Below are positions 24,721 through 36,273 of a stretch of 64,000 nucleotides of DNA, piece by piece. The translations under genes and the position numbers were made by a program. The notes under the pieces were generated by a model. The model was not told the DNA's origin and made no database searches. It saw nothing but the letters and a program-made list of their open reading frames with translations. The DNA lies in contig PVNU02001548.1 in NCBI GenBank assembly GCA_003013855.2, forward strand, positions 2,418,001 to 2,482,000, read 5' to 3'. The stretch comes from Liriodendron chinense (lineage: Eukaryota; Streptophyta; Magnoliopsida; Magnoliales; Magnoliaceae). Every line of letters starts with the position of its first letter. The stretch's first letter is position 1.

Positions 24721-24866
24721 ACGTTTTCAACCAAACATCAAGTTACGGATGAAACCTGGGTTCAACTCTAGTTTCTACAATTTTGGATTCCAAGAGTGGA
24801 ATTTAGATTTTCTCTAGAATCTGGGTTCTGCAACCAAACATGCCCTTAAACACTTTCATATCCACT

Positions 24867-25872
24867 TGTTGTACCCCGTTTCTGACAACCTTGTAAGAAG
24901 CGAGAGGAGCAGTCGATTGCCGTCTCGAAAGTAGATTGCGACCGAGAGTTTAGAAGCAAGAGGAGCTACTGATTGTCGTCTCAAAAGTAGATTGCGACCG
25001 AGAGTCCACAAGTGAGAGGAGCGGCCGATTGCCATCTCAAAAGCAGATTGCGGCTGAGACATCCAAAAGTGGTTGAGCAAAGAGAAGGCCAAAAGATATA
25101 AAATAGTCAAGCAAGAAACGAATGGTTAGAAGAATCTAAAGAGAAAGAAGGATCCAAAAGACCAATGTGGCAATGATTTAGCTCTCATAACCAACGAAGT
25201 AATGAAGAGAAGAATCTGGAAGGCTGGCGTGGGGACTCCTTAAATGTTATAACTGTTGAATTGAAGAGGAGGAACGTATGAAGGAATAACTACAATATAA
25301 ATCTATAAATATGAGATAAAGTTGACAGAAGAAGCACCCCCAACAAATCCAACAAAAAACCAAATCAAATCTTTCAATTTATCCTTTTCTATCTTATCAT
25401 TAGTGATTCTTAACATAATTTATCTTGTTCCTTTTAGTATACTCATCATTTAGCTAGTTTCAAATAGATCAAAATATCACATTTTGTTTTGAAATGTGAA
25501 TTACAATCTGTTTTATGTAGCCGATTGTAAGTATTCCCTTTTATTACTTGATTTATGATATTGAAAAGTCCTTTTTTTTTTCTTTTTTTCTTTTTCTTTT
25601 TTTTTTTTTTTTTACAGAAGGCAAAGGGTGTAACCCATCTTTAGAGGACAAACCCCACCCTCTAGGTATCACCTGATCTCATTAAAATAACTAAGCGAGT
25701 AGCTAAATATGCAACCGATCTTCACAGATTCTGGTCATATATGGTCGATCACGGCGTATATGCCTATTCTGATGCTTGGGGTCATCGTTGTTCGATTAGA
25801 ATCGAGCTGCACAATCGATTTCAGCACGCCCACACACATCTCATATGTGTAGCTAAAGAATAGCGAGCAACA
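24867..25872 (+). repeat. 5' LTR of LARD-like element
   Basis: It starts TGTTGTACCCCG and ends AGCGAGCAACA. From about 24895 to 25065 it holds three 56-57-bp units, each with GAGAGGAGC or AAGAGGAGC and a CGACCGAGAG-type end. A TATA box TATAAATA lies at 25304. Confidence 0.8.
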
Positions 25873-25933
25873 TTTTTTGGCACACCCAGTGGGACTCTAC
25901 TTTGGTTCATATACCAACGTGACATTGTTTAAA

Positions 25934-26409
25934 TGACCGAAACATCGATTGGGCTTTGAGATACGCAAATGAAAATTCCACATATTACAGAACAAGAGAG
26001 AGCTTTAGTCGGGCTATTACTTGCTCGGGATAAGAAAATTCAGATTAATCGTGAAAATTACAATAGATGGATGGTTAAAAAAACTGAGAGCATGATTTGA
26101 ATGATGGCTCTTGCCGCTGAAAAAGTGCAAACGGCAGAAGCGGCATGCCCCCAGAATGTCCTAAATGTTAAAGTTAGCTTTATGGAAAATTTGGCGCCAA
26201 TATCGTTAGTATCTCCACCACAACAGCTCAACATTCATCTCACTCCAATCCAAGATGTGTGGAATACTTCATTGCCCATCGATTTTAAGCGACTAGAGCG
26301 GGAAGCCAGGAATTTCATTCCTGACAGCGGGAATAAAAAAACACTTGGGGGTAGCCTTCCCAGCATTTTTTTAAAAATTCATTATTCGATGAAGGACATA
26401 ACCAAATAA
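25934..26409 (+). pseudogene. Broken internal frame of the LARD-like element
   Basis: ATG 25934 is followed soon by a stop. The same frame reopens for several dozen codons around ITEQERALVGLLLARDKK, stops again near 26097, and continues to 26409 with PIDFKRLEREARNFIPDSG. I do not recognise a domain. It could be a gag remnant. Confidence 0.4.
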
Positions 26410-26766
26410 GATCGGAATCGCCACCGATGTATGAACCAAATCGTCTAGATAGCAACCAAATCACATATCTGGTCCAAGAAGTGGATTGCCAGGTCCTTAG
26501 TCGTACCATTATTTTGGTTTATCATAAGCCTTATCTTGAATGGATCGACTGACGGTCTCCATTGCCATGACCAAAATGGTCGAATTTGATGTTTTTCGAC
26601 CAAAACGGCCGATTTCAATCAAAGTGGCCAACTTTGATGTTTTTCAACCAAGATGGCCGATTCCGACTAAAACGCCAAAATTTTTTGGTACAAGTGTTGA
26701 AGAGCAACAAAATTTGAAAACACAATCAATATCACTTTCACCTTTTATCCAAAGACAAAGTGATAT

Positions 26767-26768
<2 letters not shown>

Positions 26769-26801
<33 letters not shown>
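26769..26801 (+). repeat. 33-G homopolymer at the polypurine tract
   Basis: G33 then A, immediately followed by the 3' LTR start TGTTGTACCC. The position is that of a plus-strand primer (polypurine tract), apparently expanded. Confidence 0.93.
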
Positions 26802-26802
<1 letters not shown>

Positions 26803-27752
26803 TGTTGTACCCTGTTTCTGACAACCCTATCAGAAGCAAGAGGAGCGGCCAATTGTTGTCTCGAAAGCAGATTGTGACCGAGAGTCCAGAAGCGAGAGGA
26901 GCGACCAATTGTCATCTCAAAAGTAAATTGCGACTGAGAGTCCAGAAGTGAGAGGAGTGGCCAATTGCCATCTCAGAAGCAGATTGCAGCCGAGACATCC
27001 AAAAGTGGTCGAGTGAAGACGAAAAGCAATCGAGTAAGAATCGAACGGTCAGAAGAATCTAAAGAAAAAGGATCCAAAAGATTAATGTGACAACAATTCA
27101 ACTATCATAACCGATGAAGTAATGAAGAGAAGAATCCGAAAGGCCAACATGGTGACTCCTCAACTGTTATAACTATTGAATTGAAGAGAAGGAATGTATG
27201 AAGGAATAGCTGCAATAGAAATATATATAGGAGATAAAGTAGACAGAAGGACCCCCAACAAATCCAGCAAAAACCAAATCAAATCTCTTGATTTATCCTT
27301 TTCTATCTTATCATTAGTGATTCTTAGCATAGTTTATCTTGTTCCTTTTAGTATAATCATCCTTCAATTTCAAATAGATCGCAATATCACATTTCGTTTC
27401 GAAATGTGAACTACAGTCTATTCTACGTGACTGATTGTAAATATTCCCTTTTATTACTCGATTTAAGATATTGAAAGTCTTTTTTTCTTTTTTCTTATTT
27501 TTACATAAGGTAAAGGTGTAACCCATCTTTAAAGGATGAACCTCACCTTCCAATTATTGCCTAATCTCATTAAAACAAATGAGCGACTGGTTAAATAAGC
27601 GACTAATCTTCATATATTTTAGTCATATACGATCGATCACCGCATATCTACCTATTCTAGTGCTCGGAGTCATCATTGTTCAGATGGAATTAAGCGGCAC
27701 AATCAGTTTTGGCAAACCCACACACGCGTGGCCCGAAGAATAGCGAGTAACT
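26803..27752 (+). repeat. 3' LTR of LARD-like element
   Basis: It is collinear with 24867-25872 including the three internal units (26830-27005). It ends near AATAGCGAGTAACT instead of CAACA, so the right end has mutated or is off by a few bases. Confidence 0.78.
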
Positions 27753-28656
27753 GATCGAGTACACGATTCTTATATTTTTCTATTCTTCAATTGTTACATA
27801 TCCTTTTATGGTGTGGCTCACCTGATAATAACAGTGATATGCGTTTTGTATTAGATTATTCTAATGATGGGTCCAAGCTATTGGACGGGTTGGATTTTAC
27901 ATGAATAGTAAAATGTTTGGATAATCAGCTGCTACACCGTACCCTTTGGTCCATAGGCCGGTCATTAGATAATCTGGCAGTGTGCCGGTTGATACTACGC
28001 ACTTAGAATCTGTACACGTGGCATTCAGCTACTCAGACTAAACTGACTAAATCGTGGGACCCACTGATTAGGCGATCATCCCAAAATCAGATTGGTTTAA
28101 AAATCTTTTGAACTCTGATCCGCAGGAAATTGTTTGTTGGACTCGAGGCGATAGTTATTTTCATCTCAACCGTCCAATACATGTACTTCAATCGACTAAT
28201 TAGGTAATAAATTAGTGCAACTTTTGATTATGAGATGGGCCTTACTGATTGGATGATTTAGTTTGATTTAGCGCCAGCGTATCAACCATCACAGTGTCAG
28301 AGTATGAAGGTTTTCGGTTTTAAATACGGGAGTGAGACTGATTTAGTCATTTATTTTTGGACGGCTGTGATTAGCTGCTGGATTGACTAATTTCATTCCC
28401 GTGAAAATCGAGGATTAGTTTGATAGAGACAGCACCTGATCTGGATAGGAATGTGAGGGCCACAGCAACTGTCCCAATATGGCAAGGGAAAAAGACAAAA
28501 GACAGCTGTACATGTGTGGCCACCTGCTGCGGATTCTCCTTAGCTCGATACGTCAGCGTCCTTCTTACCTTGCCAGATACCGGCTAACCGGCTCGGCTCC
28601 GCTTGCCTTGAACGATTTTTAGCTACTAAGCGAGACTTATCAGCCGATTCAAGAGG
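27753..28656. other. Non-coding stretch
   Basis: No gene and no repeat boundary. Confidence 0.4.
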
Positions 28657-28665
28657 TAGAAAATG

Positions 28666-29213
28666 CACGCGGATTTGCTGCTGACTTGTTGAGTAGCTAT
28701 CTAGCTGCTGAAGTGACGTCACCAACTTCTGTGGACCCACCATGATGTATGTGTTGTATCCACACCGTCCATCCATTTGGAGAGATCATTTTAAGGCATG
28801 AGCTAAAGAATGAGACAGATCCCAAGCTAAAGTGAACCCTACCAAAGAAAACAGTGGGGACTGATCTCCTACCATTAAAAACTTCTTGGGGCCACATAAG
28901 TTTTCGATGAAGCTGATATTTGAGTTTTTCCTTCTTCCATGTCTGTGTGAACTTATGAACATGTTGGATCTCAAATAAACATCATGGTGGGCTAGGAAGG
29001 TTTCAACGGTCGCGTCACTGTCCCCACTGTTTTCTTTGGTGGGGTCCACTTGAGCTTGGGATCTGTCTCATTCTTTAGTTCATGCCCTAAAACGATCTCT
29101 CCAAATGAATGGAGGGTGTGGATACAACACATACATCCCTAGGGCTCACAGAAGTTGGACATCACTTCATAGCCAGATAGCGACTCAACCTGTCAGTGGC
29201 TAATCCGCGTCCA
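28666..29213. mobile_element. Complete inverted-repeat element with perfect 9-bp target duplication
   Basis: TAGAAAATG lies at 28657-28665 and again at 29214-29222. The ends CACGCGGATTTGC and, on the reverse strand, TGGACGCGGATTAGC begin inverted arms of 60 bp or more (GTTGAGT, GCTATCT, GTGACGTCACCAACTTCTG). The interior has the family core. 548 bp, no transposase. The 9-bp duplication and long termini fit Mutator-type elements. Confidence 0.88.
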
Positions 29214-29308
29214 TAGAAAATGGGGTTCTTCTTTCTTCTTTTTTTACACCACATACACAAACATATCCAGAAGCCCAAAATAACACCACTTTTTAAAACT
29301 TTACTTCC

Positions 29309-29309
<1 letters not shown>

Positions 29310-29382
<73 letters not shown>
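29310..29382. repeat. 73-C homopolymer
   Basis: Seventy-three uninterrupted C residues. The length in the real genome may differ, because such tracts are hard to sequence. Confidence 0.93.
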
Positions 29383-29385
<3 letters not shown>

Positions 29386-29783
29386 CTACTTTTTAAAATT
29401 TTTGAAGACAAAATTGCCAAAGCCTCGCATGCCTCAAAACTTTTTCACTACCCTTAGTTTTTTTTTTATCAGTACTTTTCATCTAACTTTTCTTTTACTA
29501 CTATATTTTGATGATCTTTTATACTTTTTTATAATCTTTTGTGCTTTTCAAATACTCTCTTTGACAAAAACTTCAACTTCAGAAAAAAAAGGTTTTGAGC
29601 TTGTTTAGAAAGACAATAGGAGAAAATGAAATGAAAAATATCGCAAAACTTTCACTTTTAGAACGGTTTTTCATAAAAAAAAAAAAAAAAGGAATAAAAG
29701 TAAAAAAATGATATAGCAAAAATTCTATATTTAGAAGATAAATTCTTATTGTTTTTTCAAATGATTATGTTCAAAAGAAACTT

Positions 29784-29857
29784 TTGCCAAGAAATGGATA
29801 GAAGGAAAGAAAAAGAAATATTGCCAAGAAATGGATAGAAGGAAAGAAAAGAAATAA
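29784..29857 (+). repeat. 37-bp tandem duplication
   Basis: TTGCCAAGAAATGGATAGAAG begins at 29784 and 29821, with one base fewer in the second A-rich tail. Confidence 0.88.
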
Positions 29858-29959
29858 AATTTTTGTTACTTTAAAATGTGTTTTTCATCTTTCTATAGAG
29901 GATTATGCTCAAATGAATCCCCTATTCATTAGCCTATATTATTCAAGAGCTGGACTTTT

Positions 29960-30575
29960 GGCTAAGTTTTAAAAGGTCAAATAGTTTCCAATTGAGATAA
30001 CCCCAGTCCAATTTAAAAGCTCATCGAATTATCTTTTTGATAAGGTCAAGATCACCTCAATTTGAACTATAACGAGAGATTATAACCATTTTATGGGATC
30101 GTGTGATGTTGAAAATGTAAATGGTTTACATAATACAACCTGTAACAAAGGAGTAATGATTGTTTTTGTGGGATTGTTCAATGCTGGAATACGAATAATT
30201 TACGAATGTGAATTGGACTTTTAAGCCCACTTTTGAAGGGCCAAATGATGTCAAAATGAGATAATTCTAGTTTTATTTGAAATCTTTTTGAATTATCTTT
30301 CTAACGAGCCTAAGATCACGCCGATCCAACCTATAATGAGTGAGTTATGAGCATTTTCATGAGATTGTGCAGTGCTAAAAATATGAATGCAAAGTGAACT
30401 TCAAACTCACTTTTAAAAGGTTAAATGGTGTCTAAATGAGATGATTCCAATTTCATTTGAAAGTTTGTTGAATCATCTTTCCAACAAGCCCAGAATCGCC
30501 CCAATCCAACTTATAACAAAAGAGTTATGACATTTCGTAGGATCATGTGACCTTGGAAATCATATTTTTAATCAT
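29960..30575 (+). repeat. Three diverged tandem units
   Basis: Units begin near 29968, 30238 and 30418. Each runs through AAATG(A/G)T...ATGAGAT, GAATTATCTTTC or GAATCATCTTTCC, then AAGATCAC or GAATCGC and a final GATCGTG/GATTGTG word. Spacing is 270 and 180 bp, so unit 1 has an extra segment. The words resemble LTR-retrotransposon debris. No frame. Confidence 0.6.
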
Positions 30576-31098
30576 CAGTTGTGCCACATATCCTACATGG
30601 AACATGATAGGTTTACAACTCTCCATATTTTCTTATGCACGTAGTCAACATGATGACTGGACTTGAAACAGTGAGGACCACTTGTTAAATGATTGGGGTC
30701 TCAAACCAGATTGTTGTATCATGTTCACATGGGTAAGATAGGATTATGGCAATTCCCCAATCTCACTGCCCTTCAAGGTATGATACAATGTCCTGACCAA
30801 GCTTTGTATGTTGGAGAGTATACAGATAAATATCCGCCATATATGTCGTGTAATCCAAAGCCATCAAATTCTATAGACGTGGCATGATGAAAATTTTATT
30901 TGTCGAATGATCATAGCATCTGATTGGTGGTAATCCAATGGACAATCTTGATTTAAAAAAGAAGAAGAAGAAGAAGAAGTTAAAGGGTCCAAATTGAAGG
31001 TCAAAATCAATTGGTCAGGATCATCTAATAAGCAGTGTTCTTATGGCATGCCCAATGGGCCCTACAATTTTGAGGCTTTGGATTTACATATGGACTTG
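30576..31098. other. Non-coding stretch with a short GAA repeat
   Basis: (GAA)6-7 at about 30960-30979. No gene. Confidence 0.45.
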
Positions 31099-31636
31099 GA
31101 TTCGGTAACGACCCTACCCATGCCATGTCTATACTAGCCTGTGTTCGAAAAGCTTTGTGGGCCCCACCAGGATTAATGTTTTTTATCCATGCCACTCATC
31201 CATTTTTCTAGGTTATTTTGGGGCATGAGCCTAAAAATGAGGTAGATCCAAATCTCAGGTGGACCACACCATAGGGAAAAATTGGTGATTGAAACCCTAC
31301 CATTAAAAGCTTCTTAGGGCCCACTGTAATGTTTACTTGCTATTGAACCTGTTGATGAGGTCACATGGACCTGGATGAAGGGAAAGACAAATATTAGTCT
31401 AATAAACAAACATTTTTGGTTTATAAGAAGTTTTTAATGGTGGGGCGTTCAATCACCTTTGTTGCTTACTTTGTGTTCCACCTAAGATTTAGATCTGCTT
31501 AGTTTACTGCTCATGCCAGTTGGCAAAATGGATGAATGGTGTGCAAAAAAAAAAAACATCATGGTGGGCCATACAAAGCTTTTCCAACACTGACCAATAT
31601 CGATCATGGGTATACAGGAGGGGTCAGTACCGAATC
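31099..31636. mobile_element. Complete inverted-repeat element
   Basis: The outer words GATTCGGTA and, on the reverse strand, GATTCGGTACTGACCC pair. Inner arms GAAAAGCTTTGTGGGCCCC and GGAAAAGCTTTGTATGGCCC are close mirrors. The core contains GGCATGAGCC and GTTCAATCACC. No target duplication was found with these ends. Confidence 0.75.
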
Positions 31637-32921
31637 GATTCTTATATATATACACCATATGTGAAGTAGGACTGGTGTGTATCATCAGTGGGCCTATAAG
31701 ATGGATGGTCTAAATCCATGAATAAAATTTGGATGGCTAATTTCATTCTCGTTATTAAAAGGTTAAAATTAGTAGATCAAAGTGATTCTTGAGAAGAAAA
31801 TGGAAATCATGCATAGGTGTGAAATGCATGATGAATAGTCTACATCCATGGTTGAATATTTTTCATGCATGATTTGGACCGTTCATTTTTTCGCCTATGG
31901 ACCGAATGGTTAGGATCATGAAATTGAAGCACTTCTTGAGAGAAACAAGGTACAAGACAGTGTCTCATCAAGATTGATGATCTATATCATGTTTACACCT
32001 GACCAATCATGGCTAGATCAAACAGTACACGTAGATGAATTTTAAAGGGAGAAGCTAGAGACGTATAGACGTAGGAGTATTAAATTGTAGAATTTCGTCA
32101 AAAGCAACTCTTTACAACGTAAGTCTCATGAAAGCAAACCCCTAGCAAGCATTAAATGCTAAAGTCCCTCCAAAAGCAACTATTTACAATTGCAAGAACC
32201 CATGACATGAAGACTCTAGCAAAGTTTCTCATGTAAGAGCCAAGTGATGTGAAGACCCCATCAATTTTTCTTAGACAAGAGTTCAGTAACATGGAAACTC
32301 CAATAAACCTTCCTATGCATGACCTGAATAATAAAAAATTTACGTGATCTCTTGTATATGTTGTCTAATATAATGGGATATGCTTATGTGAAAAATTAAG
32401 AAAATTTGCACAGCTAACTTTTTTAATCTTTCATGTTATCGAATTATATGCATGACCACCACCTCTTCTAAATCTATAAAAGCAACACTCTCATATGAGT
32501 GTAAGGCCCTCATTAAAACAAATCAACTAATCTCTTTAATTTCAGCTCTATGTTGGTATTCCTTTCGTCATTCATGAACAATTATTAGTTTAGCTTCTTA
32601 GCTTAGTTTCTCCACTTCTCTCCAACCATGCTGCAACAAATCTAAAGTCATTAGATCTTAGTTTAGTTTTACTATTGTGCAGCGCATCACTAAACTATGT
32701 ACATAAGAGTAGTTTAAATATTCACAACCTAGTCGTCAGATCACAGATTACTGAGTCATTGGTCACATCTTATGAATCTCACACCACTGCCGTTTGATAT
32801 TTTCCACATTCTTTTGTCAGCATAAACCGTTGTAGGTATTTTATTCTTTTTTCTACATAGTTTATTTCTATTCGCTGATTGTATTGCTCTATACTCCAAC
32901 CAATGAAATCAGCGACTCAGC
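31637..32921. other. AT-rich target region of the Ty3 insertion
   Basis: No gene is seen. From about 32.5 kb the style (CTCTATACTCC, GATTGTATTGC) resembles LTR R/U5 sequence. The Ty3 element may have landed in an older, unrecognised LTR; the interrupted sequence resumes at 43134. Confidence 0.35.
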
Positions 32922-33525
32922 TGTTATGGGTAAAGAGCCGACCTGATAGAAAACGCTTTCTGCCGACCCGATAAGGACGAGCCGACCCATCTCAGGCCCC
33001 GGGTACGAATCGAGTCATGTTAACCCGATGGAAACTGGTCGGCTCGGTCCGATGTAATGAAGGTTATCTTAAGCAAGCTGAGCTGTAAAACCGTAATCTT
33101 GGGCTCACTCCAAGATATCAGGAGAAAAGATCGACATCCCCAGCTTTTAGGGATAAGGATCTTCGATTGTTATACGCAGATCCTAAGATCTCGGGAACCC
33201 AACTGGCAGTCTGCTAGAATCACGACTCTTCAGAGGGCAAGCAATCTCGCAACCTAAGTCTATAAATAAGGATATTCTCACCATTATCAAGGTACGCAAG
33301 CTAATGTCGATCTATACTAAAAAATATCCGATTACTCAAGATCACTGACTTAGGCATCGGAGGGTCTTTGGCTGGACCCCAGCCACCCCCCTTATCCTCT
33401 GTGTTCTTTTGCAGGATCTGAGGATTTCGTCATCTCCGTCCTTTCATACCGGAAGCCCAACTCCATTCAACTATCCAGATCATATATCTACATCTTCGTC
33501 TGTTGACCAATTTTTGGCATCAACA
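32922..33525 (+). repeat. 5' LTR of Ty3 element
   Basis: It begins TGTTATGGGTAAAGAGCCG and ends TTTGGCATCAACA. A TATA box TATAAATA at 33261-33268 probably directs transcription of the genomic RNA; R and U5 would follow. Confidence 0.95.
33261..33268 (+). promoter_or_regulatory. LTR TATA box
   Basis: TATAAATA in CTATAAATAAGG. The same word is at 42864-42871 in the 3' LTR. Confidence 0.7.
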
Positions 33526-33527
33526 GA

Positions 33528-33545
33528 TTGGCGCCGTCTGTGGGA
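33528..33545 (+). other. Primer-binding site of Ty3 element
   Basis: TTGGCGCCGTCTGTGGG follows the LTR after two bases. TGGCGCC is the expected complement of a tRNA 3' end. The first nine bases fit tRNA-Asp, but I cannot confirm the tRNA. Confidence 0.75.
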
Positions 33546-33624
33546 AAACGCATTCTTCCTTTAGGAAGTCCATGTTCTCACCCAATCGTCTAAGACGATA
33601 TTAACATCTTCCTTCTCTTTCGCA

Positions 33625-34815
33625 ATGGCTGGAAAGAGAAAATACAAAGGGAAAGCTTCTGCGATCGCTGGACCTTCAGACAATCAAATCTCCGAGAATG
33701 AAGATTCATTTTCTGACAACCCCGCCATCCAGTTCGACGGGAATCCTCCTATTTTTGCTCAGCAGGGGGGACAACAGAGATCTCGCAACCAGGGAGTCAG
33801 GTTGTCCCTTCTCGAAGAGCAGGTGGGAGGTGTCAACCACAAACTGGGGGGAGTCGACGAACGACTAGGCTATGTAGACCAGAGACTGGACGAAATTAAA
33901 GCTCTGCTAACCAGTCTGGTCCATCCAACCGTGGTGAATGGCAGAGACCGCGAGGGGCCTCGGTATACACACTCTCAGCCTCTACAATCCCAGCACTCTC
34001 ACCAGACTCGGCCGTCACAACGCTCCCAGCAGCCCATTCCGGTCGAAGAAAGCGAGACCGCCAGCAAAACTACCGAGGCAAGGTCTCAACCAGCAACGGA
34101 CTTGTCTGCCAGCGACCTGCGACACCGGCTCGAGAGACGAAGAACAGCTCGTCTCGCGCATGAACGAGCTGACCATGAAGCCAGCGACCGGGTCGACAAC
34201 GACTTGGGCCCACTGGAGGCCGAGCTGAGAGAACTGCGGGAACAAATGGGCGACATTCAGAAAGCACAACGAGGTCGAGCTCCAATCGCAGTGGACGCGC
34301 TGGTCGACTCATCTGAGTCACCGTTCACCGACGAGATTCGTGAAGAACCCCTTCCCAAAGGGTTCAAGGTTCCCCAGTTGAAGCAGTACTCTGGCATAGG
34401 AGATCCGGCAGAGCACTTAGAAAATTTCAAAGTCCGCATGGATCTCCTCGGGGCCAACGGACACATCATGTGCAAGGCCTTTCCGTTATCCTTGACAAGC
34501 TCGGCATGGACTTGGTTTCGTAACCTAAAGCCCCGCACAATCAGCTCATTCTCTCAGCTTAGCCGAGCTTTCGCCACTCAGTTCATCGGGAGTACCGACC
34601 CGAGAAAGCATTCAACACACCTTGCAGCAATTAAGCAGAAAGAAGATGAGTCCCTAAAAGATTATTTCGCGCGCTTCAATTCCGAAGCGGTGCAAATTGA
34701 AAATCTTTCACAAGACGTGTTATTACACACCATGATTGGAGGGCTACGAGACCGAAGGTTTCTTTGGTCTGTGGGAGAGGAGCCACCACAGTCAGTGGCC
34801 GAGTTGTTGGATTGA
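33625..34815 (+). CDS. Ty3 Gag (truncated by a TGA)
   Basis: Structural capsid protein, assembling with the element RNA in the cytoplasm. ATG 33625 is the first good start after the primer site and opens 396 codons. Residues 1-60 are charged and low-complexity. At about 66-90 a short coiled coil (LEEQVGGVNHKLGGVDERLG) follows. Residues 100-250 are polar with a second charged helix. The Retrotrans_gag fold occupies about 255-390 (AEHLENFKVRMDLLG, AFPLSLTSSAWTWF, SLKDYFARFNSE). The frame stops at TGA 34813, where related elements usually have arginine (CGA). The same frame then runs on, so Gag was once fused to Pol. Confidence 0.92.
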   Translation: MAGKRKYKGKASAIAGPSDNQISENEDSFSDNPAIQFDGNPPIFAQQGGQQRSRNQGVRLSLLEEQVGGVNHKLGGVDERLGYVDQRLDEIKALLTSLVHPTVVNGRDREGPRYTHSQPLQSQHSHQTRPSQRSQQPIPVEESETASKTTEARSQPATDLSASDLRHRLERRRTARLAHERADHEASDRVDNDLGPLEAELRELREQMGDIQKAQRGRAPIAVDALVDSSESPFTDEIREEPLPKGFKVPQLKQYSGIGDPAEHLENFKVRMDLLGANGHIMCKAFPLSLTSSAWTWFRNLKPRTISSFSQLSRAFATQFIGSTDPRKHSTHLAAIKQKEDESLKDYFARFNSEAVQIENLSQDVLLHTMIGGLRDRRFLWSVGEEPPQSVAELLD

Positions 34816-36273
34816 GCTGCTAAGCACATCAACGCCGAAGAGCTGGTTAATGCTCACCGACCGACGACCAGGAATAAAGATCGTCAGGATAGCAGCAGCT
34901 CGAAGAAACACAGGTCGAAGCGGAAGTCGGAGCGGAGGTCACCGGTTCGGGGCGCAACTAGCCACGGAACGAAACCTCCTGCTCTGCGGTTCGAAAAGTA
35001 TACGCCACTTAATAAAACCATCGAGCAAGTGTATCTGGCAGAGAAAGGCAGATTCAACTTCGAACGACCTGCGAAAATAAAAACCGACCCCAACAGAAGG
35101 ACAAAATCAAGGTATTGTCTGTACCATAAAGATCACGGTCACAATACCGTGGATTGCTTCGATTTAAAGCGACAAATAGAGATCCTTATCCAACAAGGAT
35201 TTCTGAAAGACTACATCGCTCAGCGTCAAGACGACCGGAGGAACGAAGATCAGTCAGCCGACCCAAACGAAGGACTGAACAACAATCCTGTGGAAGAAAT
35301 TCACATGATCTTCGGCGGACCAACCACTGGAGATTCTGGGAATTCGCGCAAAAATTATGTGCGACAAGCAAGAACATCCCAGCCAGAACCAGAACCGTCC
35401 GGGTTGTCTGTGAACATCGCCAGCCGACCCTCAAAAGTCGCAAAGGTTACATCTCGGGCGATAACGTTCACTGAAGAAGATGCCCGAGGAGTCGTGCACC
35501 CGCATGACGACTCTCTAGTCGTCTCGATGGTAGTGGCAAACAAAAGGCTCCACCGTATGATGATCGATACAGGAAGCTCCTCAGACATTTTGTACGCATC
35601 AGCTTTCGAAAGAATGAAGATCGATCGTTCCCGATTAAGGCCAGTTAAAACAGCATTAACTGGATTCACAGGAGATAGCGTCATGCCGGAAGGAGAAATA
35701 ACTTTACCGGTCATTGTTGGGGAAGAGCCTAACCAAAAAATGATTATGGTTGATTTCCTCGTTGTGAACACCTCTTCTGCTTACAATGCCATTATCGGCC
35801 GCCCTATCTTGCGGGCCCTGAAAGCTGCCGTTTCGATCTATCACCTGACGATGAAGTTCGAAGCTGATGAAGGGGTTGTCGTGGTTAGGGGAGACCAGCA
35901 AGAAGCTCAGCGTTGCTACGAACTTTCTCTGAGAGGGAGAAATAAAAGCACCGTATCAACTGTCTCTCACGCGTCCTCCTTGGACCCAAGAGAAGACGAG
36001 CAGGAGCGCAGATCACCAGCAGAGGAGTTAGTCGACGTTTGCTTGACGGAGGCCGATCCGACCAAAGTTATCCAGATCGGGTCGCGTTTGACAGACGAGG
36101 TACAGAATGGTTTAATAAACTTTTTAAAAGAGCATGTAGATGTCTTTGCGTGGTCCCATGAAGAAATGCCCGGAATCTCTCCGGAGGTAATGGTCCACCG
36201 ACTCAATGTCGATCCGACCATGAAACCGATCCGTCGAAAAAGGCGCACCTTCAACACGAAAGGTACGCAATAA
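34816..36273 (+). pseudogene. Gag C-terminus and aspartic protease of the Ty3 element
   Basis: This continues the Gag frame beyond the TGA. First comes a basic linker, then a His/Cys cluster YCLYHKDHGHNTVDC (about 35115-35159) in place of a classic CCHC knuckle. That cluster is typical of Tat-lineage Gag. The protease active site IDTGSSSDILY lies at 35563-35595, with the flap/second-lobe words LTGFTGDSVMPEG and NAIIGRPILRAL after it. A linker to reverse transcriptase ends ISPEVMVHRLNVDP. The frame dies at TAA 36271 because one base is missing near 36258-36261; restoring the phase leads directly into RT. Confidence 0.9.

Larger units (their letters stand above)
24867..27752 (+). mobile_element. 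Gene-poor LTR retrotransposon (LARD-like)
   Basis: Two direct repeats of about 1.0 kb start TGTTGTACCC and enclose only 930 bp. The interior begins TTTTTTGGCACACCCAGTGGGAC, a likely primer-binding region, and ends in a long G tract at the position of the polypurine tract. I find no reverse transcriptase, integrase or zinc knuckle; only a broken frame near 25934-26409. The LTRs differ visibly (about 10% by eye), so it is older than the Ty3 element at 32.9 kb. No target duplication was detected. Confidence 0.8.

Noticed and set aside
24895..25065. CRISPR-like array of 56-57-bp units
   Set aside because: Units are adjacent without unique spacers, sit in an LTR, and the genome is a plant's.
26540..26821. 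Frame ending in a poly-Gly tail
   Set aside because: The glycines come from the G33 tract; the rest has no similarity.
33057..33257. 66-residue frame found identically at 33057 and 42660
   Set aside because: It lies inside the two LTRs. Conservation reflects LTR identity, not coding.
33938..35080. Overlapping plus-strand frames in gag
   Set aside because: They are in the wrong phase relative to the Gag and protease motifs.
34015..36257. Several minus-strand frames opposite gag and protease
   Set aside because: They overlap well-identified coding sequence, have no domains, and arise from codon bias on the other strand.
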